From Strigamia acuminata (taxonomy: Eukaryota > Arthropoda > Chilopoda > Geophilomorpha > Linotaeniidae), in NCBI GenBank assembly GCA_949358305.1, contig OX442315.1, positions 23,896,427 through 23,960,426 of the forward strand: 64,000 nucleotides of DNA, given 5' to 3'. Below are positions 34,445 through 52,076 of this stretch, piece by piece. The notes beneath the pieces are model-generated. The model worked only from the letters and a program-made list of their open reading frames with translations. It was not told the origin of the DNA and did no database searches. A program made the translations under genes and the position numbers. The number at the start of each line of letters is the position of its first letter. Positions within the stretch are counted from its first letter, which is position 1.

Positions 34445-36063
34445 AAATGCTTTCAAAGTTTCTTGGAGGTTTTAGCGCAAAGAAGCTAGATGGGGTTGTG
34501 TAGCCTACCGGTATTAATATTTACCACAAGATGCTGAAATTTATGCTTGGTTATGGCTTATGCGCATCATTGAAGAGTTCGTACAAACTCGTACGCATCG
34601 ACTATCGACCTTGAGTGTCATTCTAGGATCACGCCACAATTAACAGCAGACATCGAGTTGCCGGGAGAATTGTAGTAAAAATAATTATCAGAAAATCTAT
34701 CTTGTCCCCGATTATGCATTAAACAGACGTAACTGTCATTTTATGACGCTCCTGTTTATTTCGCACAATCAGTAAACCCGAACTGTAAACTTGATGCACT
34801 TTTCAAGAAAAATACATCGAGCAATCAGTACTATATAATTAAACTGCGCGTCTGGTCCAATCCTACATTGAGCAATGCAAATGCCATATGCCGGTAGAAA
34901 ATTGACGCAAGATGCCGCTGCCTTTCAAAAATATTTTTATACTACGTTCTTTCTAAATCTGCTTAAAACGTTGTTTCCATCGGCTTTTTAGCGTTTAAAA
35001 TTGAAATTTCTCATGCCACATTATCACCATATTTTGTTTTCTTATTTCCAACTCAAAATAAAACTCAAATCGTAACATTAAAACAAACTTTTAATGAAAA
35101 AATATATACGGTAAATTCCAACTAGTCTTAAATAGATAGAAAATAAAAAATGCATCCACTTAAAAACTAACGGGCAACTGCGTTCAACCCGCCCGTGATG
35201 AGTATAAGTTGCTTATGTTATGACAAAGACAGATGAAAGTGAATCTAAATCAATGAAGCAGTAACGTGAAATGAAAACACAGAATACAGAGACAAAAATC
35301 AGTTTATTTTTGCCTTATCCAGCTAGCCTTCACGCCCACTATCGTGTGCTATCCAAAATTATTTACAGTGTCTCTAAGCCATTTAAATCTTGGCCTGAAA
35401 ATGAGACATAACAAAATATGGATTATCAGCACACACCTGGGAATGAGCTGGCTGTACAAAACGAAGGGTATCTTACGGTGTCAAATTCATGACTGAAAAA
35501 GTGTATACATTCCCAAAATTAGGTCTTCATTATTTTCACGACTAAAACCATTTTTTTAAGTAATCCTTCCCATTAAAAAGAAAAAAAAGAAAAGAAACAA
35601 AAGAGAAAACCAAGAAATTCAACAGTTACAGCCATTTGCAAAACAACCAATAACCGCTAATTCTTAAATCATTCAACAAATTTAGTTAGAGCCGAACGAA
35701 ACGAGTTAGCTTTTGAGTTCATTAGAAAACTATGAGACAATTTCGTATCTCGTCGTCTATTGCAAATATTAATCCGTAATCAGGACAATCCAATGATAAG
35801 TTTTTTCCTTTTGTCTAATTAAAAAAAAAAAAACTACAAAACAAATAAGACTTTTTTTCTCTTCACATTGACTTATAAACTACCAAAACTTAAGGGCATG
35901 AATCTTTTTCCAAAAACAACCTGTAAAACATTCAACTATCCAAAAGCTATTAGACCAATGACAAAAAGAAATGTGGTGGCAAAAACAGAAACTGACTTAT
36001 ATGCAATGATTCTTTGGAATATGTCATGTCCAAATTTGTCTTCAATTCCAAACACTTTTTATT
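34445..36063. other. Intergenic spacer and likely CNOT3 3' untranslated region
   Basis: No coding region. The right half probably is the long 3' untranslated region of the minus-strand CNOT3 gene (A-rich here on the plus strand). Between about 34500 and 34900 lie GC-richer pieces (ACTCGTACGCATCGACTATC) likely belonging to the SLC25A38 upstream region. No repeats of note. Confidence 0.45.
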
Positions 36064-41615
<5,552 letters not shown>

Positions 41616-42820
41616 AGCTACGTAGATGCTGAAAATAATTTTTGAAGCATAGTCTGACAATGCGCTGAGGTACTTCAGAGTGAGCTCCAAAAAAAAAAAC
41701 CCAAAAATTATACGAAAAGTGACCCAGCAGTAGCTTTGTTTAAATCCAAGATGGCTTCCTTCTCCGTGAATGTTGACGACAGTTTGCTAATATGTACTAT
41801 TCCGCAGATTTGCACTGGTGGTGGCTCGAGCGTAGTACATAAATACTTCAAATTCAAAGAAGTAATTGTTTATTGACTTCTTGGTCACAATACCAATTAA
41901 TCATAAGGGCCCTAAAATTAATCCTTCAGCAAAGTGTTATCGGAGTGTCTGACAGAAAATAGTTTTGCTGTTTATGGCGGAGGATTACTTTTTGAAACCT
42001 AGTACACGTTCATTATCCGACGCATGCGCAAACTTATACCAACAGTTTTCACTTCATTTTGAGACATGAATGGCGAGCAATAGCAATGAACATGTTGAAT
42101 TTTTTGGCTCTTTTGGCTTTTTTTTTTTAATTTTTTTTTTTTGGTAAAAATTTTTTATTTTGGTTTTTATTTTTTTTTTTTTTTTACTTTTTTTTTATTT
42201 TTTTATAACACGAATACAGGAACCGAAACAATTGATGTTTCTTTTCTAAATAATAATTTTTAAAAAAAATAAGAAAAATAAAAATGTTTTGTTCTCGTGT
42301 TGCCTTTGGTGAAGCATCGGAACAATAAACCTTCCAAAAAAAATCTATCCATCTCTTTGTCGTGACTCGTGAGTTGCTTTCACCTAGAGCAACTGAGCGA
42401 GACACTTTTCGCATTGAAGAAAATAGAGTAATTACAGCCACACTCAGATTGACTGTTGTCAAATATTTTTTATGTACGTGCTCCCGAGCGCAGAGACAAT
42501 AACAAAAGTAAAAATAAAAATAACACAAAAAAAAAACATGAAGAAAGAGTCACCCGTAGTTTTATTTTTTCTTTGACACAAAAAATACACGTTAAACGAA
42601 CACAGTTCAACGAATAAAAAAAAATTTAAAAAATGTATTTAAAAATAATGAAATGGTAAAAAAACAACGCAAATACGGAGTATTTTATTTGTTTTGACTT
42701 TGCTCACAGATGGCGCTATACTCTAGTGTTAATTTAAGAAACTACTCCATGCTTTTTCATCGCATTTATTATCATCGTATTGAAAATACGAACACCGTAT
42801 TAATTTAATAATTTAAAACC
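41616..42820. promoter_or_regulatory. Shared divergent upstream region of CNOT3 and mRpS17
   Basis: About 1.2 kb between two divergent start codons. It holds ACGCATGCGCA at 42022-42032, which fits an NRF-1-type palindrome, and AGATGGCGCT at 42708-42717, about 110 bp before the mRpS17 start. Long T runs lie at 42115-42205. No gene recognised; a 114-codon minus-strand frame at 42184-42528 is lysine- and phenylalanine-rich and probably chance. Confidence 0.55.
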
Positions 42821-43413
42821 ATGCCTCCGATGGACAAACTGCTTGTAATTGGCCAGTGCGTGGCCACCAGCCTAAAGAATGCAGTAAAAGTGAGCTTCAG
42901 AACGCAGGAACTCGACCAAAATTTGTACATGGTATTAACAAAATAATAACAAATTACAAAAAAAAAAGATTTAAAAAAAAATTAATTATATTCCAATTAC
43001 AGTATTTTCAAAAAAAGCGCGTTTTATATGCTCATGATGAAAATCAAGTTTGCAAATTGGGAGATATTGTTTTAATTAAGGTAAGCCTTGTTTATCATCA
43101 GGTTATGCATTAAATTATATTTAAAATTCCCATAACAGCAACTAGCCCAGCAGCGGACGAAAGAAATCACGCACGAAGTTGTTAAAGTTGTTTTCCCATT
43201 GGGCGACGTGACGGATCCACTCACCAGCAAGAAAACCCTAGGACCAACTTACGAGTAAGTGAAAATAAGAAAAATACATCTGGAACCTTCTAATTACCTC
43301 GAATATGTCTATATAGGGAACACCTGGACAGAAGATACAGGTCCCTCGGCCAGGAAGTTACGGGTTATCTCAAATACAAAGACGAACAACAAAAGAAAAT
43401 CAGTGATAATTAA
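42821..43413 (+). CDS. MRPS17: Mitochondrial small-subunit ribosomal protein uS17m
   Basis: Exons 42821-42931, 43003-43080, 43139-43254 and 43317-43413 give 133 residues. The S17 OB-fold appears as VGD-like core strands: VIGQCVATSLKNAVKVSFRT at the N terminus, KRVLYAHDENQVCKLGDIVLIK in the middle (the typical YxAHDxxxxCxxGDIV signature), then a C-terminal extension GPTYEEHLDRRYRSLGQEVTGYL. It belongs to the mitochondrial 28S subunit. No cleavable presequence is obvious, as in other MRPS17 proteins. The stop codon overlaps an ATTAAA poly(A) signal (43410-43415). Confidence 0.92.
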
Positions 43414-43522
43414 AGCATAATTTTATTTTCAAACTTGTAGTCTTGAATCCATGATTTTTTTTTACTTTAGTAAATCTTAAAATGTTAGTGCAACAATTTG
43501 TTTCCATTAAACTAAATCACTT

Positions 43523-45928
43523 TTAAGGAGCAAGAAATTCCCGCTCAACAGCAGCGGCCATTTCTTCATCCACCGATCCGATCGACTCTGCATAATCGTC
43601 ACTACTTTGTTCACTTTGTTCACTCCTGTCACTATCTTCGTCAGATCGGCGCGCAATTTTGGGAACAACATTTTGGCATGGTGAATTAGTATTACGTTTC
43701 TTACGTGGATTCCAACCCGTTGGATAATCCGCACTTAAGCTTTCGTCCTCCGAATCGGAATACAAATTTTGTCGTTTATTCGTTGCTGATTTTTGGTCAT
43801 TGCTGCTTTCTTCTTCGTCACTATTTTCTTCTCCTTCGTTGATCATATCGTCCACTTCCTGATCCATTTGTGCAATGTCTTCCGAAGTAAAGGTGAGCAA
43901 AGGGTTTATTGTCGTTGAAAATTGGTTTCCTTTCGTTTTTCCTTTATCCTCATTGGTATTCTCGTGCATCCTATTATTTACATTGTCTTTGCCTAACTTT
44001 GTAGTCCATAAATCCGTTTTAACTAAAGGAAATAACGATTCGTCGACCTTTTCCCATCGTTCTGCGCAGCACCACAACCAATCTGGATTGACTATGTGCA
44101 CATTTTTCAACTTTTTCGCTTCGTTCACCTTTTGGGTGCCTAAACGAGCAGCTATTATGTGTGTTGTGGGTTTGTTATTGCGATCGTTAGTGCCTACAAC
44201 TTTATTCTGAATTACAGCGCCCAATGATTTTGCCACGATCCATGCTCTGCTTTTTTCGGCAGGCATGTTCGTCGGTATCACACCACTAAACACGACGTAA
44301 ACTGTTTTTAAAACTTTTCTACGGACGTAAGGTACCACATATTTGATGTCGGGAATGTTACTATTTTCCTCTTCTTTCATCTGTTCGTACATTTCATAAT
44401 ATGCACGGTGAATTACTCGCAGTTTATCTTCCAAATGCAGTAAATGATCGTCGTGATCGTCCTCGTATAATTTTTGAAATTCTCTGAATTCGCTTTTAAC
44501 TTGATCCGTTACACTGTTCAACACATTTGAGCCTTCCACACTCTCGGCGCAACCTTCTAGAGGTATAGTATCATCATTTTCCTTTTCGACAGTCAAATTT
44601 GAACCTTCGATGGTGTCCTTGATCGTGGTTGTAGTTTCTTTAGTCTCTGTGGCCATTTCCTTTTCTTCGAGCGGTGTCGCTTCATCGGTTACTTCGGTTT
44701 TAGCTAGAGCCGGTGGTGCGTTGATGTCGCCCGTATGTTGGAAAAAATGATACGGTTTTACTTGCACCAGATTAGGCGCGTAGTTCCACACGTCATCTCG
44801 GTCATCGATAATACACACCATTGAATCTCCGCAAGGAAAAAGAGCCCTGAAATAATAATAAAAATAATCATAATCATTTTTGTGTTTATTAAGTTGGACG
44901 TACTTTAAATTTGCAGTTTTTGACAACGGGTTGAAACATTCGTCACGAGATAAAATACGTTTCGAGAAAAGGCTGCCGTCCGGATCCAGCAGATGCGCAA
45001 TTTCGTGCGCGTAAAGACGTGCTCCAAATGTACAAATGTGTAATTCATAAAATTGACTTATGCTCCTCAAAAATGCTTTCGTTCCGGGTCTCAACCGAGT
45101 GTGGTACCACGGACTGTGCTTGCCGTATAATTGAAAGTGAAAAACATCCTGTTTAAAATAAAAACAAACAAATAAAAATTAATTATTGTTAAAATTCCCA
45201 ACTTAAAGTGAAGTTTTCTCACGATAATGTCTGGTGGAATGTCGTCGTTCGTCGTATGTATTAACGTTTGATCCAGATCAACCAACAGAGCTAATTTTTT
45301 CGACGCTAACAAGTGCTTTTCATCAGCTTTCCCAATAATGTGCGCTTGCTACACACAAAAAATGATTTCTTTAAAAATTGTGGTGTGTTTAGATTGTGAT
45401 TATAGATTTTTACCTCTTGGCTCACTTTCAACTCCGGGATACTATGAACCATGGCTACCGACGCCAAACATTGCTGACCTATTCCTTGAGATAACCTGGA
45501 AGAATCAAATTAGATTCGATTTTTTTTTATGGTTACGGTAAACAACTTACTCTTTTAAGTCCAGCCCACACTCTGCACACATATCCTTCATAACAACAGG
45601 ATGTAAACAGTTTTGCAATATTAAGATATTGTCCCTAAAATGTAAACAAAATATAGAATATAACGTGTGCACATTTGCTGCGCGATCGCGACATTCTCGG
45701 TTTAATTTACCCCTTGTTTATCATTTGGTCGTTTGCTATTAATATTTTTATAACTGTTCCGACGTTGCTGGACTTATATTTCCTCTGCGATTTTTTCTCA
45801 GGTAGTTGATAGGAAAATAGAGTCGATCCCTTTGAGATTTTGCTACCGCAATCGACATTCAATTTGACAATTTTTGCCGACATGTGGTCGTCACCGAATG
45901 AAATTGTTGTTGTATTTTCGAGAGCCAT
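43523..45928 (-). CDS. CTDP1: RNA polymerase II CTD phosphatase FCP1
   Basis: Six exons, 5' to 3': 45928-45711, 45634-45551, 45495-45414, 45348-45223, 45148-44904 and 44846-43523, giving 692 residues. The FCP1 homology domain carries the DxDxT phosphatase motif as LLVDLDQTLIHTT (about residues 148-160) and the second acidic motif CIIDDRDDVW (about 260). An N-terminal Cys pair region (CAECGLDLK) matches FCP1. A BRCT domain spans about 408-505 (VFSGVIPTN ... THIIAARLGTQKV ... VNPDWLWCCAERW). The C terminus is very acidic (NEGEENSDEEESSND) and includes a bipartite-like basic run (PRKKRNT). It dephosphorylates the Pol II C-terminal domain to recycle polymerase in the nucleus. The stop lies 110 bp from the mRpS17 stop on the other strand. 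Confidence 0.96.
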
Positions 45929-46622
45929 CGTAAATGAATTGAAGCAAATTTTAAAAGTAAACATACATGACGACGCAAATGGTTAGAGGACACTAGTGTA
46001 GGTGGGAGCGTCAGTACAAAGATATGATGAAGCAGAGCGCAGAAAGGATAGCGGTCTTTTGATCTCACTTCGTTGTTTCACTGATCGCCACGGTGGCGCT
46101 GCGATCAAGGTCGAGAGAAAAATCGTTGATTTTTATTTTTGGCTACTTCGTCAGTCGAAGTGGAAGAAAATAAACACACAAAATTGCTCGAGAAAATATT
46201 TTTAGAAAAATTAAAAAAAGATTTTGGTATTCCAAGAGAGTTGGTTCTTCTGTTCGAAGTTCCATGACAGTAAGAGCGAGGATGAGATTGATATAGGAGT
46301 ATATTACATTCCAGAACCCTAGTAGTAACAGTGCCGAACGACAGTCTCAAGAAACCAAATAATGCACTCTAAATATAATGATTTAAAAAATTAATAAACC
46401 AATGCGTACAAACTGATGCAAAAAATAATATTTTGTATTAAAACATACATAACTATTTTAAGTACATTTAAAAATAATTTAACAATTTTCTACATTTTGG
46501 TCGCGCGATGGCGCTAGTAGACGATATATTTAGCTCGTTTTTTTTTTAGGTAACGGGTACTGTCAATCCAATGCGTCATTCTCAGCGTCAGCGGACTCCT
46601 TAGTCAAGTTCCCGTACTAATA
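45929..46622. promoter_or_regulatory. Divergent promoter region of CTDP1 and RANBP9
   Basis: Divergent start codons 694 bp apart. GGTGGCGCT occurs at 46092-46100 and GATGGCGCT at 46507-46515, close to either gene's start side. An 81-codon minus-strand frame (46105-46350) overlaps but shows no domain. AAAATGGCGGCGA around the RANBP9 start resembles a YY1 site. Confidence 0.5.
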
Positions 46623-49456
46623 ATGAAAATGGCGGCGAGCTTTGCTGCCCGATCTATCATGGAAGGAATTAACTACGGTTCTCAAGGACAATTGGATCGA
46701 TTGAAACTTATGTATCCAATGGTTAATGAAGAAGAAACTGCTTTACCAAAATCTTGGAGTCCAAAGGATAAATACAACTTTATTGGCTTGTCACAGAATA
46801 ATTTGAGAGTTCATTACAAAGGTAAGAATTTCTGCCATTGCCCAGCGTGAATTTCCCCTCCAACTACACATTGGTTGCAAAAAAACTAATCTTCGAACCA
46901 TTTATTAATCCTAAAACTAAGTCGAAATGCTGTTGGAATTATCATTAGTTTGAGTATTAATTGATTTATAAATTCTAATCAGCTGATGTGTACAATGGAG
47001 ACGGCAGTTCATTGTGCGTTCAAAGGCCATTCATCGATTTCGTCACCAGCCCTTTACTTGCAACATATGCTTTCAGTTATAAATAATTGTAGAGTGTAAC
47101 ATTCCATTGTCAGGTGTTGGGAAAACTCACAAGGATGCAGCCAGCGTCCGAGCCACACATGCGATTCCTGCTGCTTGTGGCCTCTACTACTTTGAAGTGA
47201 AAATTGTGAGCAAAGGCAGAGATGGGTAAGTGCAACAACAAAAATAATGTTGTTGTTTTGATTATATTTCAACTGGCAATTGCTTCTGCAGATATATGGG
47301 AATTGGATTGTCCGTGCAGGGGGTTAACATGAATCGCCTACCAGGTATATTTTTTTTATATTTAATTTTTAATTTATTTATTTATTTATTATTTTTAATG
47401 TGAGGATTTTGTTTTAAAAATTATTTTAGGCTGGGATCGCAATTCGTACGGCTACCATGGAGATGATGGCAATTCGTTCTGTTCGTCTGGAAATGGTCAA
47501 CCTTACGGGCCTACTTTCACTACTGGAGACGTGATTGGTTGTGGTGTGAACCTAATTGACAACACCTGCTTTTACACAAAAAACGGACACAATTTAGGAA
47601 TTGCCTTCACAGATCTCCCAGTAATTTTTCAATTAATTATTAAATAATGGGTGTTAGAAAATAATTTTTTTTTCTTGCAGTTAAATCTTTATCCAACAGT
47701 TGGTCTTCAAACTCCAGGAGAAGTCGTCGATGCTAATTTCGGCCAGGCTCCTTTTGTGTTTGATATAGAAGACATGATGAAGGTTAGAAGTTGTTTTTGT
47801 CTAAAATCGTCAAGGCCATATTAATAAATGCTTACAAGTGACCTCTTGCGAGATTAACTTTCGAGGTCATCTAACCAGGGATCATATTTAAACGATATAC
47901 AGTTTATTTATCATTTCTGCTGTAGGAATTACGAATGAAAACAAGAACTACTATAGACAATTTTCCAGTAAGTGATAAGCAGGGTGAATGGCAAATAATT
48001 CTCCACAAGTAAGTGAAACACAATGACTCATGTTAAAATTTAAATGTACAGCTTTACCCAATTATGTTTTTATTAAAAAAAAAAAAAAAAAAAAAAAAAA
48101 TAGAATTGTCTCAACTTATCTGGTTCATCACGGTTACTGTGCAACTGCAGAAGCTTTTGCACGCAGTACCGGCCAAGCATTTGAAGAAGAACTAGCCTCA
48201 ATCAAAAATCGGCAGAGTAAAAATAAATAATTTTTTTTAGGGAAAATTATAATTTAAATAATTTTATCTTTTGTTTTTTAGAAATCCAAAAACTCATGTT
48301 GGCTGGTCGCATGGGGGAAGCGATTGATACGACGCAAAAACTCTATCCCGGTTTACTTGCTAGAAATATGAATTTATTATTTATGCTAAAATGCAGACAA
48401 TTTGTGGAAATGGTTAATGGAACAGACAGCGAAGTGCGCCCCTTGCGAAGCCCGAAGTCGCAAGGAAGTTCGCCAAGCATGAGCCCGAGTTATCCCACAC
48501 AGCGCAATGTTCTCACGTCTTGCTCCAGGAGCGGAAGCCCGAGTCAAGCAAATGTGTCTGTCGCGCACAAAACTCCACCGAGCAGTCTCGCCACACAACA
48601 CTACACGGGGGATGACATGAACGATAACAACCTCAATGGAGATGCATCTGCTAAAGATACGTGTGTTCGAATGGATGATGACGATGTTGATATGGAAGCA
48701 ATCGAGAGTAACGAAGAAAGAGTTAATAATAACAACAACAATGGAAATGCTACGAATGGTTTCCAAAATGGAGAGGCGCATTCGGGAGACGAGCAAGAAA
48801 CTGAAGAAATGGGTAAAGAAATTGAAAATCCGTCTTTGTGGTTGTTAAATGTTATTTTGACTATTAAAAATAAATAGAAGTTGACGCTCCCAGTAATAAG
48901 AAGACTTTGTGCGGTGGCAACCAAGTGGCAATCGAACGAATGCTACATTTTGGCAGAGAATTACAGAGCATGAGCATCCAGTTGCGCAGGGAACAGGGCA
49001 AGAACGAAGCGAACAAGAAAATGTTACAAGTAAGACGTTTGCCCATTCCCATTTTTATTGATCCGTGAAACTTAAATTTGGTTTCTTATTAGGATGCATT
49101 TAGTTTGTTGGCCTATGCTGATCCATGGAATAGTCCTTTGGGCTACCAACTTGATCCAGTGCAACGAGAACCAGTATGTGCCGCATTAAATAGCGCAATT
49201 TTAGGTAAGATTAAGTTCTATATTTTATTTTTGTACTGAAATTAGCGTATTTAACTATAAAATATGAATTGATTTGTCCGAATGGTGTATGATTCGACTA
49301 ATTTTGATGTGTTTTGTGTTTAAAGATTCGTACAATCTGCCCAGAAGACCGCCTCTTGAAATCTCAATGGGTCATACGAAAGAACTTATTCGCCTTATGA
49401 GCAGAGTGGGGCTGGGCTCATGCGCATTTGCCAATGTAGAAGATATTCTGCTGTAG
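46623..49456 (+). CDS. RANBP9: RanBPM (RANBP9/10-type) CTLH/GID complex scaffold
   Basis: Eleven exons: 46623-46821, 47114-47225, 47292-47344, 47430-47620, 47681-47782, 47926-48008, 48104-48216, 48282-48812, 48878-49029, 49093-49204 and 49326-49456, giving 592 residues. SPRY domain about 65-235 ([34 protein letters not shown]). LisH about 250-280 ([20 protein letters not shown]). CTLH about 285-340 ([34 protein letters not shown]). A Ser-rich then acidic low-complexity linker ([20 protein letters not shown]) comes next. The C-terminal CRA region runs about 455-592 ([32 protein letters not shown]). It scaffolds the CTLH E3 ligase in cytoplasm and nucleus. The start [15 protein letters not shown] lies in a YY1-like context. 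Intron 6 ends in a run of about 30 A before its TAG acceptor. The protein lacks the long Pro/Gln N-terminus of vertebrate RANBP9, as many invertebrate versions do. Confidence 0.95.
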
Positions 49457-50427
49457 TATTTAATATGTTGTAGCAGCTCAAACTAAGATGGAATCCAGAT
49501 ATGAACTCAATGTCACTGATACCCACGCTGAAAGATTTATATGAGGCACGAAGGTTTATCGTATGCTAGTGAACTATTGTTGGAAAGTTCACCAGTTTTT
49601 CTGTATACTGTATTTTACAATTGGTATCGTGGGAAAGTGGCTGTTTTATTATAACGATGTGCTTATTTTGTAGTGCAGTTTTTTTCTTAACCTCAGCAGA
49701 GTTTATTTGCAATTTGTTCGAATGAATCTTAATTTTTCCTTATTTTCTATTTTTTTTTTTTTTTTTTTTGTTTACGAATTTTTTTATTCAAATTTCTGTG
49801 TAAATACATCAACGGGAATGAAAATTTCCTTTTGTCAATTCTCTTTACTATGACTATAGAAACACGGGCCTCTTGTAAATTATGGAACAAATTTTATGTA
49901 CATAATTCATTAAAATATTCCACCCATTTCTTCAAGAGAATGTTTTTGCTATCTGATTAAGTATTCGGTAGTTAAAAAACAGACTAAAACTTGTCTGTTT
50001 GACTTATACTATGGAAAGGAAGAAGGGGTATTAAAAATTTTAATTCAGGTTTTCCTACGATCCCAATTTTAAAATACAGTTTTGCAGCGTAATGTGTCAT
50101 TTTCTCAAAATGTTAGTGATTTGTGAGTTCTATCACTGATTCTTTCTATGTATTAAAATTTCAATAAATTGTAATTAAATTGCTAACTCTTTGCATCAAT
50201 TTGTTGTTTTTTTCCGTATTTTGATTCCTGTTTTCTCCTTTTCGCAAATCCTAAACAGGATGTTGGTATTGCGCATGCGCAGATTTGTTTTATCAGAGTA
50301 GCCATAGCCAACCGCGTGAATTTAAACTTCCCATTTTACCCGTCACCCGACCGCCTGCACAGCCGAAAGAGTTGCCCAGCTGAGTATTATATAAATATAT
50401 TTGAAAACCAGTAACCAAAGAACCAAT
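49457..50427. other. RANBP9 3' untranslated region and UBE2C upstream region
   Basis: From 49457 to about 50170 this is probably RANBP9 3' untranslated sequence, with AATAAA-type signals near 50162. No gene seen. The last 200 bp hold the UBE2C promoter, including the palindrome described at 50269. Confidence 0.5.
50269..50282. promoter_or_regulatory. NRF-1-like palindrome upstream of UBE2C
   Basis: TTGCGCATGCGCAG contains the 12-bp perfect palindrome TGCGCATGCGCA, the optimal site of NRF-1/ewg-type transcription factors. It lies about 150 bp before the UBE2C start codon. Binding is inferred. Confidence 0.6.
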
Positions 50428-51159
50428 ATGGCAGATAAAGATACGCATTCAGTTACTAAACGGTAAAGTAAACAATACAATACACTATTTGCCACTAAAA
50501 CAAAATTTCTTTTTATGTCTTCACAGATTACAGCACGAACTCATGACGCTAATGGTAGGTATTTAACCGTTGCCGTGTAATTTCTAGTAATTTACCCTTT
50601 TCTTTACTGCATAGATGTGTGGAGAGAAAAATATTTCTGCCTTTCCAGACGGCGACAATTTATTTGAATGGGTAGCCACAATTCACGGAGCCGACGGCAC
50701 GGTAAATTAGTCAGATTCATTAAAATTATGACGATTAATTCATAAGGAAATGAATTTTGCAGGTATACGAAGGACTACACTATAAACTAAGCCTAAGTTT
50801 TCCATCGGGATATCCATATTTAGCACCACGTGTCAAATTCACTTCTCCGTGCTTTCATCCGAATGTAGATACCAATGGCAATATTTGCTTAGACATATTA
50901 AAGGAGAAGTGGTCTGCGTTGTACGATGTTAGAACAATTCTTTTATCGATTCAAAGTTTACTGGCTGGTGGGTTTTTAATTATTAAAATATTTTTTTTTC
51001 AATTTTTGCGAATTGATATACTTAATATTCATTTTTTCAGAGCCAAACGTCGAAAGCCCTCTAAACAGTCACGCGGCCGAATTGTGGCTTAATCAAGCAG
51101 CCTTTAAGAAATATTTGATAGAAAATTGCTCAGATCAAATGAAGAGTAAAGTTAATTGA
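50428..51159 (+). CDS. UBE2C: Ubiquitin-conjugating enzyme E2 C (UbcH10/vihar)
   Basis: Exons 50428-50462, 50527-50554, 50615-50701, 50763-50967 and 51041-51159 give 157 residues. It is the APC/C-dedicated E2 that starts ubiquitin chains on mitotic substrates. [21 protein letters not shown] matches the UBE2C N-terminal helix; [20 protein letters not shown] carries the catalytic Cys92 in an HPN context; [20 protein letters not shown] and [12 protein letters not shown] complete the UBC fold. The N-terminal extension is only about 11 residues ([11 protein letters not shown]), shorter than the 29 or so in human UBE2C, which regulates APC/C output. The extension lacks the human lysine-rich features. 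Confidence 0.95.
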
Positions 51160-52076
51160 ATTCCGACTTATTATGAATAAACTTTATGGTTTTTATCCCA
51201 GTTTTCTGTTTTGTTTGAATCAAATAAAGTACACAATTGTAAATCTACGTTTAGTGGATGAAATAATTAAATATTCATAAACATTCGCCATGAAAATTAG
51301 TATTGAACGTCCGCTAGCGCCATCTGTTAGAAACCTGATGAAATAAGGTTGTTTTTGCGCCATTGGGTGTCATTCAGCACAGTCACTAATCTGAGGCCGT
51401 AGCTTGGTTCAACCGCGGGTAAAAAACCATTGGTTGCTATAAATTAAGAGTCTACAAAGTACACCTTCAGTCAAGGTGTTTATATTTTCCTAGGAACTAA
51501 CAATTCCCGCACGAGGCACTTTATTCTTAAACAGTGCTAACGCGAATAACAGTAAGGTAAGTGTTAAATTTTTACTGTCGTTTGTTGAAAAGGAATGAAA
51601 TTCTGCATTAAATTCACTCTGAATTTACTGAAAAGCTCCTTTGTATCATCGTATCGGTTCTGGTAATAGTTAATTGAAGGGAATTGCTTTACGAGTCATC
51701 CAAATTTAATCCGGTACTCGAGTGCTGCATTTAAGTGGTTGCAACATTTGTTTACCTACTCGGTAAAACGCTGTGCAAATTCAATACAATCATTCAATCG
51801 TTCGTGAATTTATTCAAATGACTAATATTGAAAATGTTTTTGTGCTCGGTGTGTCGTTGACACATCAGTATTTATTCAGATGAGTAGTTTTCTTTTCTTT
51901 CACAGGACTAAATTCGCTAAAATAAGGCACTCGAATATCGTGCATCACACCTTCACGTTTTGTCCAATTTCTGTTGCAATATATGATTGGGTTATCTATT
52001 TTTTTAATTTTGCTTTTTTTCTCATTTTTTAATTTTTTAAGTAACAAAATTGTCTGTTTGTCTTAGCCGATCGAGG
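51160..52076. promoter_or_regulatory. Upstream region of the NDRG/MESK2 gene
   Basis: AGCGCCATCT at 51316-51325 is the reverse complement of the AGATGGCGCT motif seen elsewhere. A likely untranslated first exon ends near 51556 at CAGTAAG|GTAAGT, with the start codon in a later exon (52077). No other gene seen. Confidence 0.5.

Noticed and set aside
42184-42528. 114-codon minus-strand frame
   Set aside because: Very rich in Lys, Phe and Tyr from homopolymer tracts, no family resemblance, sits in a T-rich promoter region.
46105-46350. 81-codon minus-strand frame upstream of CTDP1
   Set aside because: No domain, Phe/Ser-rich, lies in the divergent promoter region; could be 5' leader but unsupported.
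48386-48924. Long minus-strand frames opposite RANBP9 exon 8
   Set aside because: Mirror frames of a low-complexity coding exon; the plus-strand protein is clearly the real one.
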